Positions 50,121-63,307 of a stretch of 64,000 bases of DNA are shown piece by piece. The notes beneath the pieces were generated by a model. It worked only from the letters and a program-made list of their open reading frames with translations, was not told the origin of the DNA and ran no database searches. The stretch comes from Nansenia antarctica (Eukaryota > Chordata > Actinopteri > Argentiniformes > Microstomatidae). The stretch is from assembly GCA_963989245.1 (NCBI GenBank), contig CAXDII010000545.1, positions 113,001 through 177,000 on the forward strand, in the 5' to 3' direction. The position numbers were made by a program, and so were the translations under genes. Position 1 is the first letter of the stretch. Every line of letters starts with the position of its first letter.

Positions 50121-53100
50121 TGCAAAAAACAGTCCACTCTAAGAACAGGCCGCTTGGACACTTTCAGAACAGCTCTGTTAATGACTGAAAACAGCTCTCG
50201 AAGAGATTGTCAAAAGAGACTCCGAAAACGAAACGTTGATCACTTTTGAGCAAAAGGCTGCACACACGCAATTCAAGTTGCTCTGATTGTCATTTAGAGT
50301 TACATTATAGGATTATTCAACAACAAGTCAAAATGTGCTCGTGAAAGGCAGAAAACAACACTTTGATAGTTTGATATATAATTGAGAACGAATGCAAAAA
50401 ACAGTCCACTCTAAGAACAGGCCGCTTGGACACTTTCAGAACAGCTCAGTTAATGACTGAAAACAGCTCTCGAAGAGATTGTCAAAAGAGACTCCGAAAA
50501 CGAAACGTTGATCACTTTTGAGCAAAAGGCTGCACACACGCAATTCAAGTTGCTCTGATTGTCATTTAGAGTTACATTATAGGAGCATTCAGCAACAAGT
50601 CAAAATGTGCTCCAGAAAAGCAGAAAACAACACTGATAGAACTTGAGAACGAATGCAAAAACAGTCCACTCTCAGAACAGGCCGCTTGGACACTTTCAGA
50701 ACAGCTCTGTTAATGACTGAAAACAGCTCTCGAAGAGATTGTCAAAAGAGACTCTGAAAACGAAACGTTGATTACTTTTGAGCAAAAGGCTGCACACACG
50801 CAATTCAAGTTGCTCTGATTGTCATTTAGAGTAACATTATAGGATTATTCAACAACAAGTCAAAATGTGCTCGTGAAAGGCAGAAAACAACACTTTGATA
50901 GTTTGATATAACTTGAGAACGAATGCAAAAAACAGTCCACTCTAAGAACAGGCCGCTTGGACACTTTCAGAACAGCTCTGTTAATGACTGAAAACAGCTC
51001 TCGAAGAGATTGTCAAAAGAGACTCTGAAAACGAAACGTTGATTACTTTTGAGCAAAAGGCTGCACACACGCAATTCAAGTTGCTCTGATTGTCATTTAG
51101 AGTAACATTATAGGATTATTCAACAACAAGTCAAAATGTGCTCGTGAAAGGCAGAAAACAACACTTTGATAGTTTGATATAAATTGAGAACGAATGCAAA
51201 AAACAGTCCACTCTAAGAACAGGCCGCTTGGACACTTTCAGAACAGCTCTGTTAATGACTGAAAACAGCTCTCGAAGAGATTGTCAAAAGAGACTCCGAA
51301 AACGAAACGTTGATCACTTTTGAGCAAAAGGCTGCACACACGCAATTCAAGTTGCTCTGATTGTCATTTAGAGTAACATTATAGGATTATTCAACAACAA
51401 GTCAAAATGTGCTCGTGAAAGGCAGAAAACAACACTTTGATAGTTTGATATAACTTGAGAACGAATGCAAAAAACAGTCCACTCTAAGAACAGGCCGCTT
51501 GGACACTTTCAGAACAGCTCTGTTAATGACTGAAAACAGCTCTCGAAGAGATTGTCAAAAGAGACTCCGAAAACGAAACGTTGATCACTTTTGAGCAAAA
51601 GGCTGCACACACGCAATTCAAGTTGCTCTGATTGTCATTTAGAGTTACATTATAGGATTATGCTCGTGAAAGGCAGAAAACAACACTTTGATAGTTTGAT
51701 ATATAATTGAGAACGAATGCAAAAAACAGTCCACTCTAAGAACAGGCCGCTTGGACACTTTCAGAACAGCTCAGTTAATGACTGAAAACAGCTCTCGAAG
51801 AGATTGTCAAAAGAGACTCCGAAAACGAAACGTTGATCACTTTTGAGCAAAAGGCTGCACACACGCAATTCAAGTTGCTCTGATTGTCATTTAGAGTTAC
51901 ATTATAGGAGCATTCAGCAACAAGTCAAAATGTGCTCCAGAAAAGCAGAAAACAACACTGATAGAACTTGAGAACGAATGCAAAAACAGTCCACTCTCAG
52001 AACAGGCCGCTTGGACACTTTCAGAACAGCTCTGTTAATGACTGAAAACAGCTCTCGAAGAGATTGTCAAAAGAGACTCTGAAAACGAAACGTTGATTAC
52101 TTTTGAGCAAAAGGCTGCACACACGCAATTCAAGTTGCTCTGATTGTCATTTAGAGTTACATTATAGGATTATTCAACAACAAGTCAAAATGTGCTCGTG
52201 AAAGGCAGAAAACAACACTTTGATAGTTTGATATAACTTGAGAACGAATGCAAAAAACAGTCCACTCTAAGAACAGGCCGCTTGGACACTTTCAGAACAG
52301 CTCTGTTAATGACTGAAAACAGCTCTCGAAGAGATTGTCAAAAGAGACTCCGAAAACGAAACGTTGATCACTTTTGAGCAAAAGGCTGCACACACGCAAT
52401 TCAAGTTGCTCTGATTGTCATTTAGAGTTACATTATAGGATTATTCAACAACAAGTCAAAATGTGCTCGTGAAAGGCAGAAAACAACACTTTGATAGTTT
52501 GATATAACTTGAGAACGAATGCAAAAAACAGTCCACTCTAAGAACAGGCCGCTTGGACACTTTCAGAACAGCTCTGTTAATGACTGAAAACAGCTCTCGA
52601 AGAGATTGTCAAAAGAGACTCCGAAAACGAAACGTTGATCACTTTTGAGCAAAAGGCTGCACACACGCAATTCAAGTTGCTCTGATTGTCATTTAGAGTT
52701 ACATTATAGGATTATTCAACAACAAGTCAAAATGTGCTCGTGAAAGGCAGAAAACAACACTTTGATAGTTTGATATAACTTGAGAACGAATGCAAAAAAC
52801 AGTCCACTCTAAGAACAGGCCGCTTGGACACTTTCAGAACAGCTCTGTTAATGACTGAAAACAGCTCTCGAAGAGATTGTCAAAAGAGACTCCGAAAACG
52901 AAACGTTGATCACTTTTGAGCAAAAGGCTGCACACACGCAATTCAAGTTGCTCTGATTGTCATTTAGAGTTACATTATAGGATTATTCAACAACAAGTCA
53001 AAATGTGCTCGTGAAAGGCAGAAAACAACACTTTGATAGTTTGATATAACTTGAGAACGAATGCAAAAAACAGTCCACTCTAAGAACAGGCCGCTTGGAC

Positions 53101-53332
53101 ACTTTCAGAACAGCTCTGTTAATGACTGAAAACAGCTCTCGAAGAGATTGTCAAAAGAGACTCCGAAAACGAAACGTTGATCACTTTTGAGCAAAAGGCT
53201 GCACACACGCAATTCAAGTTGCTCTGATTGTCATTTAGAGTTACATTATATGATTATTCAGCAACAAGTCAAAATGTGCTCCAGAAAGGCAGAAAACAAA
53301 ACTTTGATAGTTTGATATAACTTGAGAACGAA
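50121..53332 (+). repeat. 12-unit higher-order repeat, 3212 bp, copy 3
   Basis: E C S T V D C S A A A B, the same order and exact length as at 29722 and 43164. Confidence 0.92.
51466..51717 (+). repeat. Type D monomer, copy 6
   Basis: 252 bp, same gap and E tail; preceded by V and followed by the first C of the tandem 7-unit repeats. Confidence 0.93.
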
Positions 53333-56300
53333 TGCAAAAAACAGTCCACTCTAAGAACAGGCCGCTTGGACACTTTCAGAACAGCTCTGTTAATGACTGA
53401 AAACAGCTCTCGAAGAGATTGTCAAAAGAGACTCCGAAAACGAAACGTTGATCACTTTTGAGCAAAAGGCTGCACACACGCAATTCAAGTTGCTCTGATT
53501 GTCATTTAGAGTTACATTATAGGATTATTCAACAACAAGTCAAAATGTGCTCGTGAAAGGCAGAAAACAACACTTTGATAGTTTGATATATAATTGAGAA
53601 CGAATGCAAAAAACAGTCCACTCTAAGAACAGGCCGCTTGGACACTTTCAGAACAGCTCAGTTAATGACTGAAAACAGCTCTCGAAGAGATTGTCAAAAG
53701 AGACTCCGAAAACGAAACGTTGATCACTTTTGAGCAAAAGGCTGCACACACGCAATTCAAGTTGCTCTGATTGTCATTTAGAGTTACATTATAGGAGCAT
53801 TCAGCAACAAGTCAAAATGTGCTCCAGAAAAGCAGAAAACAACACTGATAGAACTTGAGAACGAATGCAAAAACAGTCCACTCTCAGAACAGGCCGCTTG
53901 GACACTTTCAGAACAGCTCTGTTAATGACTGAAAACAGCTCTCGAAGAGATTGTCAAAAGAGACTCTGAAAACGAAACGTTGATTACTTTTGAGCAAAAG
54001 GCTGCACACACGCAATTCAAGTTGCTCTGATTGTCATTTAGAGTTACATTATAGGATTATTCAACAACAAGTCAAAATGTGCTCGTGAAAGGCAGAAAAC
54101 AACACTTTGATAGTTTGATATAACTTGAGAACGAATGCAAAAAACAGTCCACTCTAAGAACAGGCCGCTTGGACACTTTCAGAACAGCTCTGTTAATGAC
54201 TGAAAACAGCTCTCGAAGAGATTGTCAAAAGAGACTCCGAAAACGAAACGTTGATCACTTTTGAGCAAAAGGCTGCACACACGCAATTCAAGTTGCTCTG
54301 ATTGTCATTTAGAGTTACATTATAGGATTATTCAACAACAAGTCAAAATGTGCTCGTGAAAGGCAGAAAACAACACTTTGATAGTTTGATATAACTTGAG
54401 AACGAATGCAAAAAACAGTCCACTCTAAGAACAGGCCGCTTGGACACTTTCAGAACAGCTCTGTTAATGACTGAAAACAGCTCTCGAAGAGATTGTCAAA
54501 AGAGACTCCGAAAACGAAACGTTGATCACTTTTGAGCAAAAGGCTGCACACACGCAATTCAAGTTGCTCTGATTGTCATTTAGAGTTACATTATAGGATT
54601 ATTCAACAACAAGTCAAAATGTGCTCGTGAAAGGCAGAAAACAACACTTTGATAGTTTGATATAACTTGAGAACGAATGCAAAAAACAGTCCACTCTAAG
54701 AACAGGCCGCTTGGACACTTTCAGAACAGCTCTGTTAATGACTGAAAACAGCTCTCGAAGAGATTGTCAAAAGAGACTCCGAAAACGAAACGTTGATCAC
54801 TTTTGAGCAAAAGGCTGCACACACGCAATTCAAGTTGCTCTGATTGTCATTTAGAGTTACATTATAGGATTATTCAACAACAAGTCAAAATGTGCTCGTG
54901 AAAGGCAGAAAACAACACTTTGATAGTTTGATATAACTTGAGAACGAATGCAAAAAACAGTCCACTCTAAGAACAGGCCGCTTGGACACTTTCAGAACAG
55001 CTCTGTTAATGACTGAAAACAGCTCTCGAAGAGATTGTCAAAAGAGACTCCGAAAACGAAACGTTGATCACTTTTGAGCAAAAGGCTGCACACACGCAAT
55101 TCAAGTTGCTCTGATTGTCATTTAGAGTTACATTATATGATTATTCAGCAACAAGTCAAAATGTGCTCCAGAAAGGCAGAAAACAAAACTTTGATAGTTT
55201 GATATAACTTGAGAACGAATGCAAAAAACAGTCCACTCTAAGAACAGGCCGCTTGGACACTTTCAGAACAGCTCTGTTAATGACTGAAAACAGCTCTCGA
55301 AGAGATTGTCAAAAGAGACTCCGAAAACGAAACGTTGATCACTTTTGAGCAAAAGGCTGCACACACGCAATTCAAGTTGCTCTGATTGTCATTTAGAGTT
55401 ACATTATAGGATTATTCAACAACAAGTCAAAATGTGCTCGTGAAAGGCAGAAAACAACACTTTGATAGTTTGATATATAATTGAGAACGAATGCAAAAAA
55501 CAGTCCACTCTAAGAACAGGCCGCTTGGACACTTTCAGAACAGCTCAGTTAATGACTGAAAACAGCTCTCGAAGAGATTGTCAAAAGAGACTCCGAAAAC
55601 GAAACGTTGATCACTTTTGAGCAAAAGGCTGCACACACGCAATTCAAGTTGCTCTGATTGTCATTTAGAGTTACATTATAGGAGCATTCAGCAACAAGTC
55701 AAAATGTGCTCCAGAAAAGCAGAAAACAACACTGATAGAACTTGAGAACGAATGCAAAAACAGTCCACTCTCAGAACAGGCCGCTTGGACACTTTCAGAA
55801 CAGCTCTGTTAATGACTGAAAACAGCTCTCGAAGAGATTGTCAAAAGAGACTCTGAAAACGAAACGTTGATTACTTTTGAGCAAAAGGCTGCACACACGC
55901 AATTCAAGTTGCTCTGATTGTCATTTAGAGTTACATTATAGGATTATTCAACAACAAGTCAAAATGTGCTCGTGAAAGGCAGAAAACAACACTTTGATAG
56001 TTTGATATAACTTGAGAACGAATGCAAAAAACAGTCCACTCTAAGAACAGGCCGCTTGGACACTTTCAGAACAGCTCTGTTAATGACTGAAAACAGCTCT
56101 CGAAGAGATTGTCAAAAGAGACTCCGAAAACGAAACGTTGATCACTTTTGAGCAAAAGGCTGCACACACGCAATTCAAGTTGCTCTGATTGTCATTTAGA
56201 GTTACATTATAGGATTATTCAACAACAAGTCAAAATGTGCTCGTGAAAGGCAGAAAACAACACTTTGATAGTTTGATATAACTTGAGAACGAATGCAAAA

Positions 56301-59265
56301 AACAGTCCACTCTAAGAACAGGCCGCTTGGACACTTTCAGAACAGCTCTGTTAATGACTGAAAACAGCTCTCGAAGAGATTGTCAAAAGAGACTCCGAAA
56401 ACGAAACGTTGATCACTTTTGAGCAAAAGGCTGCACACACGCAATTCAAGTTGCTCTGATTGTCATTTAGAGTTACATTATAGGATTATTCAACAACAAG
56501 TCAAAATGTGCTCGTGAAAGGCAGAAAACAACACTTTGATAGTTTGATATAACTTGAGAACGAATGCAAAAAACAGTCCACTCTAAGAACAGGCCGCTTG
56601 GACACTTTCAGAACAGCTCTGTTAATGACTGAAAACAGCTCTCGAAGAGATTGTCAAAAGAGACTCCGAAAACGAAACGTTGATCACTTTTGAGCAAAAG
56701 GCTGCACACACGCAATTCAAGTTGCTCTGATTGTCATTTAGAGTTACATTATAGGATTATTCAACAACAAGTCAAAATGTGCTCGTGAAAGGCAGAAAAC
56801 AACACTTTGATAGTTTGATATAACTTGAGAACGAATGCAAAAAACAGTCCACTCTAAGAACAGGCCGCTTGGACACTTTCAGAACAGCTCTGTTAATGAC
56901 TGAAAACAGCTCTCGAAGAGATTGTCAAAAGAGACTCCGAAAACGAAACGTTGATCACTTTTGAGCAAAAGGCTGCACACACGCAATTCAAGTTGCTCTG
57001 ATTGTCATTTAGAGTTACATTATATGATTATTCAGCAACAAGTCAAAATGTGCTCCAGAAAGGCAGAAAACAAAACTTTGATAGTTTGATATAACTTGAG
57101 AACGAATGCAAAAAACAGTCCACTCTAAGAACAGGCCGCTTGGACACTTTCAGAACAGCTCTGTTAATGACTGAAAACAGCTCTCGAAGAGATTGTCAAA
57201 AGAGACTCCGAAAACGAAACGTTGATCACTTTTGAGCAAAAGGCTGCACACACGCAATTCAAGTTGCTCTGATTGTCATTTAGAGTTACATTATAGGATT
57301 ATTCAACAACAAGTCAAAATGTGCTCGTGAAAGGCAGAAAACAACACTTTGATAGTTTGATATATAATTGAGAACGAATGCAAAAAACAGTCCACTCTAA
57401 GAACAGGCCGCTTGGACACTTTCAGAACAGCTCAGTTAATGACTGAAAACAGCTCTCGAAGAGATTGTCAAAAGAGACTCCGAAAACGAAACGTTGATCA
57501 CTTTTGAGCAAAAGGCTGCACACACGCAATTCAAGTTGCTCTGATTGTCATTTAGAGTTACATTATAGGAGCATTCAGCAACAAGTCAAAATGTGCTCCA
57601 GAAAAGCAGAAAACAACACTGATAGAACTTGAGAACGAATGCAAAAACAGTCCACTCTCAGAACAGGCCGCTTGGACACTTTCAGAACAGCTCTGTTAAT
57701 GACTGAAAACAGCTCTCGAAGAGATTGTCAAAAGAGACTCTGAAAACGAAACGTTGATTACTTTTGAGCAAAAGGCTGCACACACGCAATTCAAGTTGCT
57801 CTGATTGTCATTTAGAGTTACATTATAGGATTATTCAACAACAAGTCAAAATGTGCTCGTGAAAGGCAGAAAACAACACTTTGATAGTTTGATATAACTT
57901 GAGAACGAATGCAAAAAACAGTCCACTCTAAGAACAGGCCGCTTGGACACTTTCAGAACAGCTCTGTTAATGACTGAAAACAGCTCTCGAAGAGATTGTC
58001 AAAAGAGACTCCGAAAACGAAACGTTGATCACTTTTGAGCAAAAGGCTGCACACACGCAATTCAAGTTGCTCTGATTGTCATTTAGAGTTACATTATAGG
58101 ATTATTCAACAACAAGTCAAAATGTGCTCGTGAAAGGCAGAAAACAACACTTTGATAGTTTGATATAACTTGAGAACGAATGCAAAAAACAGTCCACTCT
58201 AAGAACAGGCCGCTTGGACACTTTCAGAACAGCTCTGTTAATGACTGAAAACAGCTCTCGAAGAGATTGTCAAAAGAGACTCCGAAAACGAAACGTTGAT
58301 CACTTTTGAGCAAAAGGCTGCACACACGCAATTCAAGTTGCTCTGATTGTCATTTAGAGTTACATTATAGGATTATTCAACAACAAGTCAAAATGTGCTC
58401 GTGAAAGGCAGAAAACAACACTTTGATAGTTTGATATAACTTGAGAACGAATGCAAAAAACAGTCCACTCTAAGAACAGGCCGCTTGGACACTTTCAGAA
58501 CAGCTCTGTTAATGACTGAAAACAGCTCTCGAAGAGATTGTCAAAAGAGACTCCGAAAACGAAACGTTGATCACTTTTGAGCAAAAGGCTGCACACACGC
58601 AATTCAAGTTGCTCTGATTGTCATTTAGAGTTACATTATAGGATTATTCAACAACAAGTCAAAATGTGCTCGTGAAAGGCAGAAAACAACACTTTGATAG
58701 TTTGATATAACTTGAGAACGAATGCAAAAAACAGTCCACTCTAAGAACAGGCCGCTTGGACACTTTCAGAACAGCTCTGTTAATGACTGAAAACAGCTCT
58801 CGAAGAGATTGTCAAAAGAGACTCCGAAAACGAAACGTTGATCACTTTTGAGCAAAAGGCTGCACACACGCAATTCAAGTTGCTCTGATTGTCATTTAGA
58901 GTTACATTATATGATTATTCAGCAACAAGTCAAAATGTGCTCCAGAAAGGCAGAAAACAAAACTTTGATAGTTTGATATAACTTGAGAACGAATGCAAAA
59001 AACAGTCCACTCTAAGAACAGGCCGCTTGGACACTTTCAGAACAGCTCTGTTAATGACTGAAAACAGCTCTCGAAGAGATTGTCAAAAGAGACTCCGAAA
59101 ACGAAACGTTGATCACTTTTGAGCAAAAGGCTGCACACACGCAATTCAAGTTGCTCTGATTGTCATTTAGAGTTACATTATAGGATTATTCAACAACAAG
59201 TCAAAATGTGCTCGTGAAAGGCAGAAAACAACACTTTGATAGTTTGATATATAATTGAGAACGAA
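51718..59265 (+). repeat. 7-unit higher-order repeat (1887 bp) in four tandem copies
   Basis: Four consecutive copies of C S A A A B E (261, 270, 271, 271, 271, 271 and 272 bp) start at 51718, 53605, 55492 and 57379, in exact 1887-bp register; a fifth begins with C at 59266 but then turns into another order. Every copy has T181 in its S unit. I noticed no private differences between copies. Identity and phase point to this being the most recent local amplification in the window. Confidence 0.94.
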
Positions 59266-61964
59266 TGCAAAAAACAGTCCACTCTAAGAACAGGCCGCTT
59301 GGACACTTTCAGAACAGCTCAGTTAATGACTGAAAACAGCTCTCGAAGAGATTGTCAAAAGAGACTCCGAAAACGAAACGTTGATCACTTTTGAGCAAAA
59401 GGCTGCACACACGCAATTCAAGTTGCTCTGATTGTCATTTAGAGTTACATTATAGGAGCATTCAGCAACAAGTCAAAATGTGCTCCAGAAAAGCAGAAAA
59501 CAACACTGATAGAACTTGAGAACGAATGCAAAAACAGTCCACTCTCAGAACAGGCCGCTTGGACACTTTCAGAACAGCTCTGTTAATGACTGAAAACAGC
59601 TCTCGAAGAGATTGTCAAAAGAGACTCTGAAAACGAAACGTTGATTACTTTTGAGCAAAAGGCTGCACACACGCAATTCAAGTTGCTCTGATTGTCATTT
59701 AGAGTAACATTATAGGATTATTCAACAACAAGTCAAAATGTGCTCGTGAAAGGCAGAAAACAACACTTTGATAGTTTGATATAACTTGAGAACGAATGCA
59801 AAAAACAGTCCACTCTAAGAACAGGCCGCTTGGACACTTTCAGAACAGCTCTGTTAATGACTGAAAACAGCTCTCGAAGAGATTGTCAAAAGAGACTCTG
59901 AAAACGAAACGTTGATTACTTTTGAGCAAAAGGCTGCACACACGCAATTCAAGTTGCTCTGATTGTCATTTAGAGTAACATTATAGGATTATTCAACAAC
60001 AAGTCAAAATGTGCTCGTGAAAGGCAGAAAACAACACTTTGATAGTTTGATATAACTTGAGAACGAATGCAAAAAACAGTCCACTCTAAGAACAGGCCGC
60101 TTGGACACTTTCAGAACAGCTCTGTTAATGACTGAAAACAGCTCTCGAAGAGATTGTCAAAAGAGACTCCGAAAACGAAACGTTGATCACTTTTGAGCAA
60201 AAGGCTGCACACACGCAATTCAAGTTGCTCTGATTGTCATTTAGAGTAACATTATAGGATTATTCAACAACAAGTCAAAATGTGCTCGTGAAAGGCAGAA
60301 AACAACACTTTGATAGTTTGATATAACTTGAGAACGAATGCAAAAAACAGTCCACTCTAAGAACAGGCCGCTTGGACACTTTCAGAACAGCTCTGTTAAT
60401 GACTGAAAACAGCTCTCGAAGAGATTGTCAAAAGAGACTCCGAAAACGAAACGTTGATCACTTTTGAGCAAAAGGCTGCACACACGCAATTCAAGTTGCT
60501 CTGATTGTCATTTAGAGTTACATTATAGGATTATTCAACAACAAGTCAAAATGTGCTCGTGAAAGGCAGAAAACAACACTTTGATAGTTTGATATAACTT
60601 GAGAACGAATGCAAAAAACAGTCCACTCTAAGAACAGGCCGCTTGGACACTTTCAGAACAGCTCTGTTAATGACTGAAAACAGCTCTCGAAGAGATTGTC
60701 AAAAGAGACTCCGAAAACGAAACGTTGATCACTTTTGAGCAAAAGGCTGCACACACGCAATTCAAGTTGCTCTGATTGTCATTTAGAGTAACATTATAGG
60801 ATTATTCAACAACAAGTCAAAATGTGCTCGTGAAAGGCAGAAAACAACACTTTGATAGTTTGATATAACTTGAGAACGAATGCAAAAAACAGTCCACTCT
60901 AAGAACAGGCCGCTTGGACACTTTCAGAACAGCTCTGTTAATGACTGAAAACAGCTCTCGAAGAGATTGTCAAAAGAGACTCAGAAAACGAAACGTTGAT
61001 CACTTTTGAGCAAAAGGCTGCACACACGCAATTCAAGTTGCTCTGATTGTCATTTAGAGTTACATTATAGGATTATTCAACAACAAGTCAAAATGTGCTC
61101 GTGAAAGGCAGAAAACAACACTTTGATAGTTTGATATATAATTGAGAACGAATGCAAAAAACAGTCCACTCTAAGAACAGGCCGCTTGGACACTTTCAGA
61201 ACAGCTCTGTTAATGACTGAAAACAGCTCTCGAAGAGATTGTCAAAAGAGACTCCGAAACGAAACGTTGATCACTTTTGAGCAAAAGGCTGCACACACGC
61301 AATTCAAGTTGCTCTGATTGTCATTTAGAGTTACATTATAGGATTATTCAACAACAAGTCAAAATGTGCTCGTGAAAGGCAGAAAACAACACTTTGATAG
61401 TTTGATATAACTTGAGAACGAATGCAAAAAACAGTCCACTCTAAGAACAGGCCGCTTGGACACTTTCAGAACAGCTCTGTTAATGACTGAAAACAGCTCT
61501 CGAAGAGATTGTCAAAAGAGACTCTGAAAACGAAACGTTGATCACTTTTGAGCAAAAGGCTGCACACACGCAATTCAAGTTGCTCTGATTGTCATTTAGA
61601 GTTACATTATAGGATTATTCAACAACAAGTCAAAATGTGCTCGTGAAAGGCAGAAAACAACACTTTGATAGTTTGATATAACTTGAGAACGAATGCAAAA
61701 AACAGTCCACTCTAAGAACAGGCCGCTTGGACACTTTCAGAACAGCTCTGTTAATGACTGAAAACAGCTCTCGAAGAGATTGTCAAAAGAGACTCCGAAA
61801 ACGAAACGTTGATCACTTTTGAGCAAAAGGCTGCACACACGCAATTCAAGTTGCTCTGATTGTCATTTAGAGTTACATTATAGGATTATTCAACAACAAG
61901 TCAAAATGTGCTCGTGAAAGGCAGAAAACAACACTTTGATAGTTTGATATAACTTGAGAACGAA
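59266..61964 (+). repeat. Ten-unit block (C S T V A V E A L A) with C103A marker
   Basis: Unit starts: 59266, 59527, 59797, 60068, 60339, 60610, 60881, 61153, 61423 and 61694. E at 60881 has C103A, as at 38595, and the next unit again has T56. The block resembles 37251-39408 with an additional V (60610). The S here has A181, unlike the S units of the preceding tandem copies. Confidence 0.87.
61153..61422 (+). repeat. Monomer with 1-bp loss (270 bp)
   Basis: Reads ACTCCGAAACGAAAC, one A short in the run at 105-108. It is the only 270-bp unit that is not type S. It follows an E tail yet has T56. Confidence 0.9.
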
Positions 61965-62226
61965 TGCAAAAAACAGTCCACTCTAAGAACAGGCCGCTTG
62001 GACACTTTCAGAACAGCTCTGTTAATGACTGAAAACAGCTCTCGAAGAGATTGTCAAAAGAGACTCCGAAAACGAAACGTTGATCACTTTTGAGCAAAAG
62101 GCTGCACACACGCAATTCAAGTTGCTCTGATTGTCATTTAGAGTTACATTATAGGATTATTCAGCAACAAGTCAAAATGTGCTCCAGAAAAGGCAGAAAA
62201 CAACACTGATAGAACTTGAGAACGAA
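61965..62226 (+). repeat. Intermediate C-like monomer (262 bp)
   Basis: Has the 10-bp tail loss (CACTGATAGAACTTG), A200G and 221-222CA of type C, but keeps GGATTATT at 191-197 and reads AAAAGGCAG, one base longer than C. It may be an ancestral step between B-like and C units, or a recombinant of the two. It is followed by an A21C unit, like other C units. Confidence 0.88.
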
Positions 62227-63040
62227 TGCAAAAAACAGTCCACTCTCAGAACAGGCCGCTTGGACACTTTCAGAACAGCTCTGTTAATGACTGAAAACAG
62301 CTCTCGAAGAGATTGTCAAAAGAGACTCCGAAAACGAAACGTTGATCACTTTTGAGCAAAAGGCTGCACACACGCAATTCAAGTTGCTCTGATTGTCATT
62401 TAGAGTTACATTATAGGATTATTCAACAACAAGTCAAAATGTGCTCGTGAAAGGCAGAAAACAACACTTTGATAGTTTGATATAACTTGAGAACGAATGC
62501 AAAAAACAGTCCACTCTAAGAACAGGCCGCTTGGACACTTTCAGAACAGCTCTGTTAATGACTGAAAACAGCTCTCGAAGAGATTGTCAAAAGAGACTCC
62601 GAAAACGAAACGTTGATCACTTTTGAGCAAAAGGCTGCACACACGCAATTCAAGTTGCTCTGATTGTCATTTAGAGTTACATTATAGGATTATTCAACAA
62701 CAAGTCAAAATGTGCTCGTGAAAGGCAGAAAACACCACTTTGATAGTTTGATATAACTTGAGAACGAATGCAAAAAACAGTCCACTCTAAGAACAGGCCG
62801 CTTGGACACTTTCAGAACAGCTCTGTTAATGACTGAAAACAGCTCTCGAAGAGATTGTCAAAAGAGACTCCGAAAACGAAACGTTGATCACTTTTGAGCA
62901 AAAGGCTGCACACACGCAATTCAAGTTGCTCTGATTGTCATTTAGAGTTACATTATAGGATTATTCAACAACAAGTCAAAATGTGCTCGTGAAAGGCAGA
63001 AAACAACACTTTGATAGTTTGATATATAATTGAGAACGAA
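62227..63040 (+). repeat. Three units (Z A E)
   Basis: Unit starts: 62227, 62498 and 62769. The middle one has AACACCACTT (private change near position 238). The last has an E tail, and the next unit has A56 as usual. Confidence 0.88.
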
Positions 63041-63307
63041 TGCAAAAAACAGTCCACTCTAAGAACAGGCCGCTTGGACACTTTCAGAACAGCTCAGTTA
63101 ATGACTGAAAACAGCTCTCGAAGAGATTGTCAAAAGAGACTCCGAAAACGAAACGTTGATCACTTTTGAGCAAAAGGCTGCACACACGCAATTCAAGTTG
63201 CTCTGATTGTCATTTAGAGTAACATTATAGGAGCATTCAGCAACAAGTCAAAATGTGCTCCAGAAAGCAGAAAACAACACTTTGATAGTTATAAACTTGA
63301 GAACGAA
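63041..63307 (+). repeat. Intermediate C-like monomer (267 bp)
   Basis: Has A56, T181A, GGAGCATTCAGC and 221-222CA like C, but AAAGCAG (one base shorter) and a tail CACTTTGATAGTTATAAACTTG that retains bases lost in C. It is the only unit with this tail. It suggests that the C tail arose in steps, or that this copy is a partial repair. Confidence 0.88.

Larger units (their letters stand above)
49318..54406 (+). repeat. 19-unit segment of 5089 bp, copy 2
   Basis: Same order as 42361-47449 at a constant offset of 6957 bp. Unit starts: 49318, 49589, 49850, 50121, 50393, 50654, 50924, 51195, 51466, 51718, 51979, 52249, 52520, 52791, 53062, 53333, 53605, 53866 and 54136. The copies are separated by seven units. 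Its right part runs into the tandem 7-unit repeats. Confidence 0.9.
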
